Part shown: one piece after another, positions 51,810 to 61,263 of the stretch | How the letters are laid out: every line of letters starts with the position of its first letter | Numbering within the stretch: position 1 is the stretch's first letter | Assembly (NCBI GenBank): GCA_017467515.1 | Contig: JAFUSU010000032.1 | Coordinates: 1-64,000, forward strand | Direction of reading: 5' to 3' | DNA: 64,000 nucleotides | Source: Alphaproteobacteria bacterium | GTDB lineage: Bacteria > Pseudomonadota > Alphaproteobacteria > RF32 > CAG-239 | Notes under the pieces: generated by a model | The model's database searches: none | What the model saw: only the letters and a program-made list of their open reading frames with translations | What the model was told of the DNA's origin: nothing | Made by a program: the position numbers and the translations under genes

Positions 51810-52073
51810 TTATTTGCGTATTTTTTCATCTAAAATTTCAAATTCTGCATCAATAATATTATCCGCTTGTCTTGCATCATCTTCAAAATCAAACTTGTAC
51901 GATTGCTTTTGTAAATAAGACTTTAGCCTCCAAGCTTTATAATATACATATATAAAATATCCGCCCATCAGAATTAAAATAACCGGCAAAAAAAGTATAA
52001 ATCCATAAAATATGATAAAACTGATTAATATTGCCCCTATTAAAGATAACAAACCTGTACTTTTGTAATACAT
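51810..52073 (-). CDS. Small membrane protein (87 aa), unknown
   Basis: One or two close hydrophobic helices (about 8-48, TGLLSLIGAILISFIIFYGF then LPVILILMGGYFIYVYY) are followed by a charged cytoplasmic tail ending DDARQADNIIDAEFEILDE. The strong AAAGGAG SD and clean start support a real gene. No family recognised. It is divergent from marC and convergent to nothing; its stop is 58 bases from tRNA-Met's 5' end. Confidence 0.65.
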   Translation of the reverse strand: MYYKSTGLLSLIGAILISFIIFYGFILFLPVILILMGGYFIYVYYKAWRLKSYLQKQSYKFDFEDDARQADNIIDAEFEILDEKIRK

Positions 52074-52145
52074 ATTTCACTCCTTTTCTTTAAATATAAG
52101 AAATAAAAAATTAAAACACAAGTTTTCCACGTTTTTTTATTCATC

Positions 52146-52173
52146 TTGACAGCTAATTTTAATGTGCTATTCC
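52146..52173 (+). promoter_or_regulatory. Sigma-70-like promoter of marC
   Basis: Consensus TTGACA (52146-52151), 16-base spacer, TATTCC (52168-52173), 20 bases before the ATG; AAGGAG lies between. Confidence 0.45.
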
Positions 52174-52193
52174 AACAACAAAAGGAGAAAATA

Positions 52194-52787
52194 ATGTTCG
52201 AAAAATTTAATTTACAAGAATTTATCAGTGCTTTTGTTGTTCTATTTGCAATTATGGACGTTGTCGGTTCTATCCCAATCTTTGTACGTCTTCGCAGTTG
52301 CGGTAAAACCATCAATCCGGAAAAAGGAGCCCTCGCTTCTTTATTTATTTTTTTGGGCTTTCTATATTTAGGAGAAGCATTGCTGGACTTATTCGGGATT
52401 GATATATCCTCATTCGCGATTGCAGGCTCGCTCATTATCTTTGTTATGGCATCAGAAATGATTCTGGATATCGAAATTTTTAAAACAGCACCCAACACCC
52501 CGAATGATGCAACCATTGTTCCTGTTGCTTTTCCTTTAATTGCCGGTGCCGGTGCCTTAACAACACTATTATCCATTCGTTCTCAATACGCTTTTTTCAA
52601 TGTTATGCTGGCTATTCTTTGTAACGTTATTATTGTCTACATTGTTTTAAGGCTAACCGATAAAATAAGCAAATTTCTGGGAGCCGGTACAATTTATGTG
52701 TTACAGAAAATATTCGGCATTATTTTATTGGCTATTTCTGTTAAACTGTTTATCACAAATATAGCTATTTTGATAGGACATAATTAA
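52194..52787 (+). CDS. MarC/UPF0056 family membrane protein
   Basis: A 197-residue inner-membrane protein with six helices. The opening FISAFVVLFAIMDVVGSIPIF (residues 9-29, here cut across), the central IAGSLIIFVMASEM and PLIAGAGALTT are typical of MarC. Members have no settled function and were once linked to multidrug resistance without proof. The ATG at 52194 follows AAGGAGAAAATA; an upstream in-frame ATG has no SD and overlaps the promoter. motA follows 63 bases later with its own SD. Confidence 0.88.
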   Translation: MFEKFNLQEFISAFVVLFAIMDVVGSIPIFVRLRSCGKTINPEKGALASLFIFLGFLYLGEALLDLFGIDISSFAIAGSLIIFVMASEMILDIEIFKTAPNTPNDATIVPVAFPLIAGAGALTTLLSIRSQYAFFNVMLAILCNVIIVYIVLRLTDKISKFLGAGTIYVLQKIFGIILLAISVKLFITNIAILIGHN

Positions 52788-52850
52788 TCTAAATTTAAAA
52801 CATTTAAGGTAATTTAATAAAAAAAGAACTTATTAAAGGATATAAAGACT

Positions 52851-53618
52851 ATGGAAAAGAGTACAGTAATTGGTATGGTTGGCGGTGTTTTATCAATTGG
52901 TGTCGGTATGTATTTAAAAGGTGCTGACCCGCACGCCTTAATTAACCCTGCTGCCTTTTTGATTATTATTGCCGGTACATCGGCTGCCGTTTCTAATGCT
53001 ATTCCGACAGAAACCTTAAAATCTTTCCCAAAACTTATTAAAAAAGTTTTTGGCGGACAACAATTAATGGATAAACAAGAAGTTGTTGATTTGTTTGTTG
53101 AACTTGCAAAATTAGCAAAGCGTGACGGAAATATGGCCATTGAGAAAAAAGCCAATGAGATTTCCGATCCGTTTTTACGAACAACTTTAACAATGGTTGC
53201 TGATGGTTTTAATGCTGACTTCATTGCTGAAGTTGTTGAAACTGATATTAAAAATATGGAAAAACGCCATCAAGCCCGAGCTCTTATCTTTTCACAAGGC
53301 GGTATGTATGCTCCGACACTTGGTGTGTTAGGTGCCGTTATCGGTTTGATTGCCGCATTGGGTAACTTAACGGATATTGAAAAATTAGGTCACTCTATTG
53401 CTGCTGCGTTTATTGCGACAATGCTTGGTATTTTCACCGGTTATGTTATCTGCCACCCGTTTGCTACAAAATTAAAACAATTATCTGAAGAAGAAGCTAC
53501 GCTTAAAAAAATGATGTTAGAAGGCGCTTTAGCATTACAGGCCGGCGCTTCTTCCATGGCCATTGAAGCAAAATTACAAGCATTTATACCTCAATCTCAG
53601 CGCAAAGTTAAGGAGTAA
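52851..53618 (+). CDS. motA: Flagellar stator protein MotA
   Basis: A 255-residue stator subunit with four membrane helices (near 5-22, 30-50, 148-170 and 180-203). Motifs include VIGMVGGVLSIGVGMYL at the start, AAFLIIIAGT, and GGMYAPTLGVLGAVIGLI (about 149-166, containing the conserved Pro region). A cytoplasmic loop of about 95 residues contacts FliG. It is followed by motB after a 3-base gap. Ion choice (H+ or Na+) cannot be told. Confidence 0.94.
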   Translation: MEKSTVIGMVGGVLSIGVGMYLKGADPHALINPAAFLIIIAGTSAAVSNAIPTETLKSFPKLIKKVFGGQQLMDKQEVVDLFVELAKLAKRDGNMAIEKKANEISDPFLRTTLTMVADGFNADFIAEVVETDIKNMEKRHQARALIFSQGGMYAPTLGVLGAVIGLIAALGNLTDIEKLGHSIAAAFIATMLGIFTGYVICHPFATKLKQLSEEEATLKKMMLEGALALQAGASSMAIEAKLQAFIPQSQRKVKE

Positions 53619-53621
53619 ATT

Positions 53622-54284
53622 ATGGCTAGAAAAAAAGAACCGGAATTCCCCCACGAAGATCACCCTGATGAAACGTGGCTTGTTCCTTACTCCGATTTGC
53701 TATGCTTATTGCTGGCCTTATTTATTGTGCTGTTTTCATCATCTAATATGGATAAAAATAAAGCTGCACAAATGGAATATTCTTTAGCTGCCGCATTTAA
53801 TGCGATTCCGGCTGACCAACAAAACGGAACGGTGCTTAATTTTATGGAAGATGCCGCCAGTTTGGATATGGGTGAAGATGTCGGGATCGGAGCTGACGGT
53901 AAAGGCGCTGTTCTCGATATCAACAGCTTAATTCTCTTTGATGGAAATTCCATTAAAATTAAAGAAGAAGCTAAACCGACACTCGATAAAATCGCACAAT
54001 TATTATCAGAAAATAAATATAAACGATTTCAGATTGTCGTTGAAGGTCATACAGATGATGTTCCTTTTCGTTCTGCCGAATTTCCATCAAACTGGGAATT
54101 ATCTTCAGCACGAGCCGGAGCCATTGTCCGCTACTTTATTACAAAAGAATTGGTTCCTTCTCGGTTTCAAGCAGTCGGTATGGCCGGTATTTCTCCCAAA
54201 TATCCTAATTTAAACCATTTTGGAGAACCGATTCCCGAAAATAGAATTCGCAATCGTCGCGTTGTTATTCACGTTGAAATTTAA
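53622..54284 (+). CDS. motB: Flagellar stator protein MotB
   Basis: A 220-residue partner of MotA that anchors the stator to peptidoglycan. The single membrane helix contains the ion-binding Asp25 (LVPYSDLLCLLLALFIVLF), then a plug/linker, and an OmpA-like peptidoglycan-binding domain (about 115-220; VEGHTDDVPF, NWELSSARAGAIVRYF, RNRRVVIHVE). It is on the short side for MotB but complete. It follows motA directly; no chemotaxis or flagellar structural genes are next to it. terC begins 11 bases later. Confidence 0.94.
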   Translation: MARKKEPEFPHEDHPDETWLVPYSDLLCLLLALFIVLFSSSNMDKNKAAQMEYSLAAAFNAIPADQQNGTVLNFMEDAASLDMGEDVGIGADGKGAVLDINSLILFDGNSIKIKEEAKPTLDKIAQLLSENKYKRFQIVVEGHTDDVPFRSAEFPSNWELSSARAGAIVRYFITKELVPSRFQAVGMAGISPKYPNLNHFGEPIPENRIRNRRVVIHVEI

Positions 54285-54295
54285 AGAAAAAAGCC

Positions 54296-55252
54296 ATGGA
54301 AAATATAACAAATTTATTATCTCATCACATTGCCCTGCCAACATCGTGGATGTGGACTGGTTTCGCCGTTATTGTTCTTACTGTACTGTATTTGGACTTA
54401 TTTGTTTTTCACCGTCACAGCGAAGAACCAAAATTAAAAAGTACAATTTTACAATGCATTTTTTATATTTCGTTGGCAATTCTTTTCGGACTTTTTGTTA
54501 TTTATGAAAGAGGCATTAATGACGGAATATTATTTTTCACCGGTTATATGGTTGAAGAAACGCTTTCTTTAGATAATATTTTTGTTATTTCAGTTGTTTT
54601 CAGCAGCCTTGGTGTTCCCCGTATTTACCAACATCGTGTTTTGTTTTGGGGAATTTTAGGCGCTCTTGTTTTAAGATTATGCGCTATTTTAGCCGGAGAA
54701 GCTCTCGTTTCCAATTTTCATTGGGTATTATACCTATTCTCCGCCTTTCTTATTTATACCGGAATCCATATGGTTTTGGAAAAAGATAAAGATAATGATT
54801 TTGAAAACAGCAAACTCTTTAAATTCATCAGTAAACATTTTCACGTCACGCCGAAAATCGAAGGGGAACATTTCTTTGTTAAACATAACGGAAAACACTA
54901 TATAACACCGCTTTTCTTTGCTTTAATTGTCATTGAGCTGATGGATGTTATTTTTGCCTTAGACAGTATTCCGGCAATTTTCTTAATTACGACAGATGTT
55001 TTTATCGTTTATACCAGCAATATTTTTGCCATTTTAGGCTTAAGAGCCTTATATTTCTTACTGGCAGAAATGGTCAGCCGTTTTGCTTATTTAAAATATG
55101 CATTATCGGTTATTTTAATTTTTATCGGCAGTAAAATTTTCATTCCGCACATTTTCGGATTTGAGATTTCTCCGGTTATTTCTTTAGTAGTGACTTTCTG
55201 TTTGATTTTGGCAGGTATAGGTATTTCGCTGTTCAAAACAAGAAAAGAATAG
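54296..55252 (+). CDS. TerC/Alx family membrane protein
   Basis: A 318-residue protein with about nine helices. Signatures: GYMVEETLSLDNIFVISVVF (about 81-100) and a second acidic motif VIELMDVIFALDSIPA (about 209-224), which form the paired acid-containing helices of the family. Relatives export Mn2+ or supply metal to exoenzymes (Alx, MeeF/MeeY); this is family knowledge. No yybP-ykoY riboswitch is visible because it is only 11 bases behind motB. It ends near a convergent AlgJ-type gene. Confidence 0.9.
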   Translation: MENITNLLSHHIALPTSWMWTGFAVIVLTVLYLDLFVFHRHSEEPKLKSTILQCIFYISLAILFGLFVIYERGINDGILFFTGYMVEETLSLDNIFVISVVFSSLGVPRIYQHRVLFWGILGALVLRLCAILAGEALVSNFHWVLYLFSAFLIYTGIHMVLEKDKDNDFENSKLFKFISKHFHVTPKIEGEHFFVKHNGKHYITPLFFALIVIELMDVIFALDSIPAIFLITTDVFIVYTSNIFAILGLRALYFLLAEMVSRFAYLKYALSVILIFIGSKIFIPHIFGFEISPVISLVVTFCLILAGIGISLFKTRKE

Positions 55253-55268
55253 GAATACAGGGTTTCTC

Positions 55269-56399
55269 TTATTCTGCATACAATTCCTTATAGCGTAAAA
55301 AGCGACCGAAATACCGCTCGCTAAGTTCGTCAATAACTAAATCCGGCTTATATTCGTCGATTAATTGTTTCAAACCTTTACGGGTATTCCATTTATTATG
55401 AGCATAAACCCCATAACTGAAATCTTTTTTCATTAATTGCATCAAACCAAGCCCCATAGAATCTCTAATCAACAAAATTCTTTTTTGAATTGGAGCGGTC
55501 GGATTCTCCCAAATTTGGAAAAAACCATTATCCTTATTTTCAATATTCAGAGGTTTTTGTTCCTGCTTATAAGAAATAATATACTCTAAATCCTGATCAT
55601 CACCGGCCGACAAATCAGAATGAACAGGAACAACACCTTTGATAAAGGAACGCTCGAATACCGGAACATCTAAGTCATATCCTTTGGTCTGCAAAACACG
55701 AGCCAACTCTTCATAGGCAATGTAAACACCCAAATTGTTCCAATGAGAATCTTTCTTAAAATATAAAGGAATATTTGTTTCTTTTTTAGCTTGAGTAAGC
55801 ACACCCCGCCAATTAATGACCATAACATCCGTATTTTGCTGAACATATTCGATTGCTCTATCCGCGCGGGATCGTTCGGAAACTCGAGCCTCTTGCATTC
55901 GAGGAGGCATAAATTCCGAATACATACTTTCTTTATTCGGAACCATTACAACAATATAATCGATTCCTCTTTTGGCATAAAACTCTTTTGCCGCAACCAT
56001 ACCTTCGGCAATTTGTTGTAATTCTTGAGGCGTATAAACGACCTCCCCGTAATAGTCAATTAATGTATATCCATCTGGAATTTTGGAAGAATCATAAAAA
56101 GCCCATCCGTTTTGACCATAAATCATATAACCGTTATCCAGTCCCAATTTATACTTTAATTTAGCATAGCGTTTGACCAGTTTTTTACGACCGGCAAAAG
56201 TATCGTTGTAATAACGCTCATAATCTTGTGCAAAATGAAGTGTCATTTTATCCGGCTTTTGTATTAACGGACGATTATCCAATAGAAAAGTATTACTATA
56301 AAAGCAATTTGCAATAAACCCGCCAGCTGTTAACATTATAAAAAGAATAGCCGGTATTATAAAATATAACTTTTGAATAAAATACCATATTCTTTTCAT
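55269..56399 (-). CDS. AlgJ/AlgX-like SGNH acyltransferase accessory protein
   Basis: A 376-residue protein with one N-terminal membrane helix (about 12-33) and an extracytoplasmic SGNH-like domain: VPNKESMYSEFMP (about 152-164), the Asp-His pair FKKDSHWNNLGVY (about 221-233), and LIRDSMGLGLM with the nucleophile serine (about 313-323). With MBOAT proteins such as AlgI, these move acetyl groups onto exported glycans. It is the last gene of rfbACD-algJ-algI-algJ and a paralogue of the product at 57811. The substrate glycan is unknown. Confidence 0.85.
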   Translation of the reverse strand: MKRIWYFIQKLYFIIPAILFIMLTAGGFIANCFYSNTFLLDNRPLIQKPDKMTLHFAQDYERYYNDTFAGRKKLVKRYAKLKYKLGLDNGYMIYGQNGWAFYDSSKIPDGYTLIDYYGEVVYTPQELQQIAEGMVAAKEFYAKRGIDYIVVMVPNKESMYSEFMPPRMQEARVSERSRADRAIEYVQQNTDVMVINWRGVLTQAKKETNIPLYFKKDSHWNNLGVYIAYEELARVLQTKGYDLDVPVFERSFIKGVVPVHSDLSAGDDQDLEYIISYKQEQKPLNIENKDNGFFQIWENPTAPIQKRILLIRDSMGLGLMQLMKKDFSYGVYAHNKWNTRKGLKQLIDEYKPDLVIDELSERYFGRFLRYKELYAE

Positions 56400-56401
56400 T
56401 T

Positions 56402-57796
56402 TTAAAACCTGAAATAAATAAACGGATTATATGTATTATTAGCCAACATCAACAAACTCAAATAAGCAGAAAAAATACAAACCAAAGGAGTTCCCAGTTG
56501 AATAATCTTTTGTTTAAGACTTTCCCTAAGCGGAATAATCTTAAATAAACCGCTGACAATACCGCAACACAACAGTGCGGCAATCAAAACAATCTGGAAT
56601 TCTCTGTTCCATAAAACCGTTACTTCATCAATCTTATAAGGAACAAACATTCGATGCAAGAAGTCAACCGCATAAGATAAAGTTTCAGCTCTGAAGAAAA
56701 CCCAACCGCAAATAACAATTAACAACGTATAAACCATTTGTATCGGCCGCCAACGGAGAAATTTTTCAATCGGTATGATTTTTTCCAAAACAATAAATAA
56801 ACCATGCCACATTCCCCAAACAACAAAATTCCAACTGGCACCGTGCCATAAGCCCGTCATAAAAAACACAATAAGTAAATTGCGATATGTTTTATATTTA
56901 CCTTCTCTGTTTCCGCCTAAAGGGATATAGAGATATTCTTTGAACCACGTTGACAAAGAAATATGCCAACGCCGCCAAAAATCTTTGATAGAACTGGCAA
57001 TATAGGGATAATTAAAGTTTTCATTAATTTGAAAGCCAAACATTTTACCCAAACCGATTGCCATATCTGAGTAACCGGAAAAATCAAAATAAATTTGAAA
57101 AGTATAGGCTGTAATTCCGATCCACGCTTCTAATGTCGACATATCTGTTATATTAAGAGCAAAAACTTCATCTGCCGTTTTTGCCATAATATTTGCTATA
57201 ATGACCTTTTTACCCAACCCGATAATAAAACGAACAGCCCCTTCATTAAATTTAGCTAAACTGACAACACGATGATCAATTTGCTCTGCCAAATTATAAT
57301 ACTTTAAGATAGGACCGGCAATCAATTGCGGAAAGAAAGAAATAAACAGTCCCATTTTAACAATATTTTTTTGAGGTTCGCAAACCCCTCTGTAAATATC
57401 AATCAAGTAAGATAAAGATTGAAATGTATAAAAAGAAATTCCGATCGGTAACGGTAATTGATGATAGCTGATATTCAAACCTGTCAAATAATTTATATTA
57501 TCAAGAATAAAACCCGCATATTTAAAAAAGCCTAATAAACCAAGATTAAGGACTATACCGATAATTAAAGCTGATTGATGTGTTTTTCCGTCTTCCGATT
57601 TTATTTTTAATCCGCAACAATAATTAAGAATAATGGAAAAAACCATAACGGCAATATAAACAGGTTCTCCCCAAGCATAAAAGAACAAGCTGGCAAGAAG
57701 AAGCAGTAAGTTTCTATATTTTTCCTGTGCTAAAAAATAAAGACCTAAAACAATCGGTAAAAAAAGCCATAAAAAAACCAAAGAACTAAAAACCAT
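56402..57796 (-). CDS. MBOAT O-acyltransferase, AlgI family
   Basis: A 464-residue inner-membrane protein with about ten helices. It starts with MVFSSLVFLWLFLPIVLGL as in AlgI. Conserved blocks: FRRWHISLSTWFKEYLYIPLGG-type region (about 268-290) and the catalytic histidine block TGLWHGASWNFVVWGMWHG (about 312-330). It passes acetyl groups across the membrane for O-acetylation of a surface polysaccharide. Two AlgJ-like partners flank it (2- and 14-base gaps). Confidence 0.93.
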   Translation of the reverse strand: MVFSSLVFLWLFLPIVLGLYFLAQEKYRNLLLLLASLFFYAWGEPVYIAVMVFSIILNYCCGLKIKSEDGKTHQSALIIGIVLNLGLLGFFKYAGFILDNINYLTGLNISYHQLPLPIGISFYTFQSLSYLIDIYRGVCEPQKNIVKMGLFISFFPQLIAGPILKYYNLAEQIDHRVVSLAKFNEGAVRFIIGLGKKVIIANIMAKTADEVFALNITDMSTLEAWIGITAYTFQIYFDFSGYSDMAIGLGKMFGFQINENFNYPYIASSIKDFWRRWHISLSTWFKEYLYIPLGGNREGKYKTYRNLLIVFFMTGLWHGASWNFVVWGMWHGLFIVLEKIIPIEKFLRWRPIQMVYTLLIVICGWVFFRAETLSYAVDFLHRMFVPYKIDEVTVLWNREFQIVLIAALLCCGIVSGLFKIIPLRESLKQKIIQLGTPLVCIFSAYLSLLMLANNTYNPFIYFRF

Positions 57797-57810
57797 CTGA
57801 ATATCCTGTT

Positions 57811-58920
57811 TTATTGATTAAAAATTTTTCCACCATACGGCAAGCGAATAAAATATCGCTCAGCCAACTCATGAACAACCCAGTTCGGATGATATCGAAT
57901 CATCAAATTTTCATAAAAATTGCGATTTTTCACCCCTGCCGGGGCAACCACAACACGGTTATATGTTTTAGCCAAATAAGGAATCAAGGCCACGGCAAAG
58001 GAATCACCGACAATCATTACTGTTTGTTGGAGAGGAGCATCGACATTCTCACAAATTTCAACCATTTGCGGAATAACCTCATTTCGGCTAAAAGACATTG
58101 TTGATAAATAATTGATACGATAGCTCATATCTTTATCAATCGGGTGCATATCCTGATTGACCAATCCTGCCATTTCTATCATATCTGCAGTTACATCCGG
58201 AACGTTAAAATCCGGATTAATTTCATTCATTAAGGCTTTAAAGCCTACATAACTCCCGATAGCATTCCAATGGGTATCTTTTTTATAATAGAGAGCATAA
58301 GGAACACTGCTTTTAGCCGCCAACAAATTCTGCTTTGTCGGAATAAGGTGAAGATCTGTATGTCTTTTCAAATACATAAAAGCATCATCACTTAAAGCAA
58401 TATCGCTGACACGAGCCTTTTGCAAAGATTTAGGCATAAATTCCGAATAAACATTTTCTTTATCAGAGGCGACCATTAAAGCAAATTTTGCCCCATATTG
58501 TTCATAAAAATTTTTTTCTTTTTGTAAGGTATCGGCCAATAAGGACAAGTCTTTCTGACTAAAACGGAATTTTCCAAAATAGCCGAGTAATGAATTACCG
58601 TTATTTATCTTAGCTGCGTCATAAAACATCCAATCATTTAAACCATAAAAATACTGACCTGTATCTATTTTTAAAGCTTGTTTTAATTTAAGATATTTTA
58701 CAACTAACTTTTTACGGCCGGCAAAAGTATCATTATAATAATCCGTAAATTGTTGAGCATAAGACGATGATAATTTGACAGGTTTTGTCTTTAAATCTCT
58801 ATTATCAATAATTTCCGTATTGCTAAAAAATAAGTTTGCTCCGAAAGGAATATAAATAAATACCAACAATATTAATGATGGAACCAAGTAATATATTTCT
58901 TTTAAAAATTTCAATACCAT
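57811..58920 (-). CDS. AlgJ/AlgX-like SGNH acyltransferase accessory protein (paralogue)
   Basis: A 369-residue paralogue of the gene at 55269. One N-terminal helix (about 8-27), then an SGNH-like domain with ASDKENVYSEFMP (about 150-162), YKKDTHWNAIGSYVGF (about 217-232, the Asp-His pair) and MIVGDSFAVALI (about 307-318, with GDS carrying the nucleophile). The start is set at the ATG 58920, where AAGGTCG precedes; an upstream TTG in frame is less likely. It sits between rfbD and algI, so the rhamnose-containing glycan may be its acceptor. Confidence 0.83.
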   Translation of the reverse strand: MVLKFLKEIYYLVPSLILLVFIYIPFGANLFFSNTEIIDNRDLKTKPVKLSSSYAQQFTDYYNDTFAGRKKLVVKYLKLKQALKIDTGQYFYGLNDWMFYDAAKINNGNSLLGYFGKFRFSQKDLSLLADTLQKEKNFYEQYGAKFALMVASDKENVYSEFMPKSLQKARVSDIALSDDAFMYLKRHTDLHLIPTKQNLLAAKSSVPYALYYKKDTHWNAIGSYVGFKALMNEINPDFNVPDVTADMIEMAGLVNQDMHPIDKDMSYRINYLSTMSFSRNEVIPQMVEICENVDAPLQQTVMIVGDSFAVALIPYLAKTYNRVVVAPAGVKNRNFYENLMIRYHPNWVVHELAERYFIRLPYGGKIFNQ

Positions 58921-58952
58921 ACTGAAAACGACCTTAGAAAGCAAGAAACTTA

Positions 58953-59792
58953 TTATTTCTCGAAAGCAGACATTTTTTCAATACATTCTGCCAGACTGAC
59001 AGCCCAGTTATTAATTTTTATGCCAAAATCTCGCTTAATCTTCCCTTTATTCAGAACCGAATAATTCGGACGTTTAGCTGGTGTCGGATATTCCTTGCTT
59101 TCAATCGGCAAAACCTCACAATTTAAATCAGACTGAGTCATCACGGCTAAAGCAAAATCATACCACGAACAAACACCCTCATTTGAATAATGATAGATTT
59201 CTTTCATTCCGCTTTTGATTTTGGGCAGTATATCAACAATAGCGTTGGCCAAATCTGCCGCATAAGTCGGAGTTCCGACTTGATCAAACACAACATTTAA
59301 CGAACTGCGCTCTGCCCCCAAACGGCGCATTGTTTTAACAAAATTATTTCCGAAAGTGGAGTACAACCAAGCCGTACGAATAATAATCGCCGTTTTTGCC
59401 GTTTCTAAAACAGCTTTTTCTCCGGCCAACTTTGTCCGTCCATAAACAGTTTGCGGATTCGGTTTATCCTCCTCCACATAAGGTACACTGCTTGTACCGT
59501 CAAACACATAATCTGTTGAGATGTGAATTAACGGCAACCCGCTGGCAGCCAAATTTCTTGGGCCTTCAACATTAATCAGTTCTGCCAATTTTTCATCATT
59601 TTCAGCTTTATCAACAGCCGTATAGGCTGCACAATTTATAATTGCCTCAAATGAATTTTCAGCAAAAAACTTCTCAACCGCATTTTTATCTGTAATATCT
59701 AATTCATCACGATCAACATAAGTTGCTTTGTCTTTGAGCAACAATCTCAACTCATTGCCCAATTGCCCGTTAGCCCCAACAACTAAAAACAT
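58953..59792 (-). CDS. rfbD: dTDP-4-dehydrorhamnose reductase
   Basis: Last step of dTDP-L-rhamnose synthesis. The 279-residue SDR protein shows the Rossmann motif VVGANGQLG (about 4-12), IHISTDYVFDG (about 90-100) and the catalytic YGRTK (about 117-121). Its ATG lies within the end of rfbC (10-base overlap) behind a GGAGG. Third gene of the rfbA-rfbC-rfbD order here. Confidence 0.95.
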   Translation of the reverse strand: MFLVVGANGQLGNELRLLLKDKATYVDRDELDITDKNAVEKFFAENSFEAIINCAAYTAVDKAENDEKLAELINVEGPRNLAASGLPLIHISTDYVFDGTSSVPYVEEDKPNPQTVYGRTKLAGEKAVLETAKTAIIIRTAWLYSTFGNNFVKTMRRLGAERSSLNVVFDQVGTPTYAADLANAIVDILPKIKSGMKEIYHYSNEGVCSWYDFALAVMTQSDLNCEVLPIESKEYPTPAKRPNYSVLNKGKIKRDFGIKINNWAVSLAECIEKMSAFEK

Positions 59793-60328
59793 TCGACCTC
59801 CTTTAAAAACGGCGCATTTTTATCTTTTTCGGATAAAACAGCTTCCTCCTGATTAATTTTCCAATCAACGTGAATATCCGGATCATTAAAACGAATACCG
59901 CCTTCACTGGCTTTATTATAGACATTATCACATTTATAAGCGAAAACAGCTGTCGGCGTCAAAACGGAAAAACCGTGTCCGAAACCTCTCGGAATCAGTA
60001 ATTGCTTTTTATTTTCTGCCGAAAGTTCAACCGCAACATATTTACCGAATGTCGGAGAATTTCGACGTAAATCAACGGCCACATCCAGCACGGTACCTTC
60101 AAGCACGCGAACCAATTTTGCCTGAGAAAATTCGCCCTTTTGGAAATGGATACCGCGAACCGTTCCATAACGCGATTTAGATTGATTATCCTGAATAAAA
60201 TTGTAATGCAGACCGGCTTCTTCCATTTTAGCCTGATTATAGCTTTCGAAAAAATAACCGCGTTCATCTTCAAACACTTGCGGTTCAATAATGACAACTC
60301 CGTCAATGGCAGTTTTAGAAATCTTCAT
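59783..60328 (-). CDS. rfbC: dTDP-4-dehydrorhamnose 3,5-epimerase
   Basis: Third enzyme of the dTDP-rhamnose route. A 181-residue cupin-like protein: VFEDERGYFFESYNQ (about 17-31), the active-site RGIHFQ (about 58-63, with its His), and RGFGHGFSVL (about 117-126). The start is the ATG at 60328 with GAGG 6 bases before, 14 bases inside the end of rfbA; the open frame runs six codons further up. Full length for the family. Confidence 0.95.
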   Translation of the reverse strand: MKISKTAIDGVVIIEPQVFEDERGYFFESYNQAKMEEAGLHYNFIQDNQSKSRYGTVRGIHFQKGEFSQAKLVRVLEGTVLDVAVDLRRNSPTFGKYVAVELSAENKKQLLIPRGFGHGFSVLTPTAVFAYKCDNVYNKASEGGIRFNDPDIHVDWKINQEEAVLSEKDKNAPFLKEVECF

Positions 60329-61199
60329 GATAATCCTCAAATACACGTTTCAAATATTCTTTATAGGCAACACCGTCTTTCAATGAATTGATTAATTTCA
60401 GCATTTGTTCATCATCGATAAAACCGCGACGATAAGCAATTTCTTCAATACAAGCAATTTTCAAATCCTGTCTTTTTTCAATAATACCTATAAAATTAGA
60501 AGCATCAAGCAATGATTGCGGCGTTCCGGCATCAAGCCATGCATTTCCGCGACGCATTGTCACAACATTTAAACGACCTTCCTTCAAATATTGCTGATTC
60601 AAATCTGTAATTTCGAGTTCTCCGCGAGCAGAAGGCTTTAAATTCCGAGCCTTTTCAACAACATCAGATTTATAAAAATACAATCCGACAACCGCGTAAT
60701 TTGATTTCGGTTGCTTGGGCTTTTCTTCAATAGAAACAGCTTTATGATTTTTATCAAATTCAACAACACCGAAACGTTCCGGATCAGAAACATGGTAACC
60801 GAACACCGTACCGCCTGTATTTTTAGCAACTTCCTCTCTGAAATAGTGAAGTTGATCCCCCATATAAAAGATATTATCACCCAAAATCAAGCAAACATCA
60901 TCCTGACCGATAAAATCGGCACCTAATGTAAATGCCTGTGCAATACCCTTAGGTTCCGGCTGTATTTTATACTGAATAGTCAATCCTAAATGAGATCCGT
61001 CCCCGAACAACTTTTCAATATTTGGTGTATCTTGAGGAGTTGAGATAATCAAAATATCTTTAATACCAAACAGCATTAATGTTGCCAACGGATAGTAAAT
61101 CATCGGCTTATCATAAACCGGTAAGAGCTGCTTACTTGTTGTATTTGTCAAAGGATAAAGGCGAGAACCGCTTCCCCCTGCTAAAATAATACCTTTCAT
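60315..61199 (-). CDS. rfbA: Glucose-1-phosphate thymidylyltransferase
   Basis: First enzyme of dTDP-L-rhamnose synthesis. The 294 residues start MKGIILAGGSGSRLYPLTN (nucleotide-binding signature, 1-19), with YYPLATLM, LGDNIFYMGD (about 106-115), and the C-terminal KIACIEEIAYRRGFI (about 250-264). The ATG at 61199 is preferred: an upstream ATG three codons earlier leaves no space to the AAAGGA. The enzyme that should act next, RfbB (4,6-dehydratase), is not encoded in the window. It has its own promoter. Confidence 0.95.
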   Translation of the reverse strand: MKGIILAGGSGSRLYPLTNTTSKQLLPVYDKPMIYYPLATLMLFGIKDILIISTPQDTPNIEKLFGDGSHLGLTIQYKIQPEPKGIAQAFTLGADFIGQDDVCLILGDNIFYMGDQLHYFREEVAKNTGGTVFGYHVSDPERFGVVEFDKNHKAVSIEEKPKQPKSNYAVVGLYFYKSDVVEKARNLKPSARGELEITDLNQQYLKEGRLNVVTMRRGNAWLDAGTPQSLLDASNFIGIIEKRQDLKIACIEEIAYRRGFIDDEQMLKLINSLKDGVAYKEYLKRVFEDYHEDF

Positions 61200-61235
61200 C
61201 GTACTCATTCCTTTATTGTCAAAACATAATAGCGT

Positions 61236-61263
61236 ATAATACCAATTCAGTCCTTAAAATCAA
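61236..61263 (-). promoter_or_regulatory. Sigma-70-like promoter of the rfbA operon
   Basis: On the minus strand TTGATT (61263-61258), 16-base spacer, TATTAT (61241-61236), about 37 bases before rfbA. Confidence 0.5.

Noticed and set aside
52040-52576. 178-codon open frame on the minus strand opposite marC
   Set aside because: Marked shadow of the membrane protein marC, no SD and low-complexity composition.
52814-53224. 136-codon open frame on the minus strand opposite motA
   Set aside because: Antisense shadow of motA; no SD and no family.
54285-54296. Manganese riboswitch (yybP-ykoY type) before the TerC gene
   Set aside because: Only 11 bases separate motB from the TerC gene, too few for a riboswitch.
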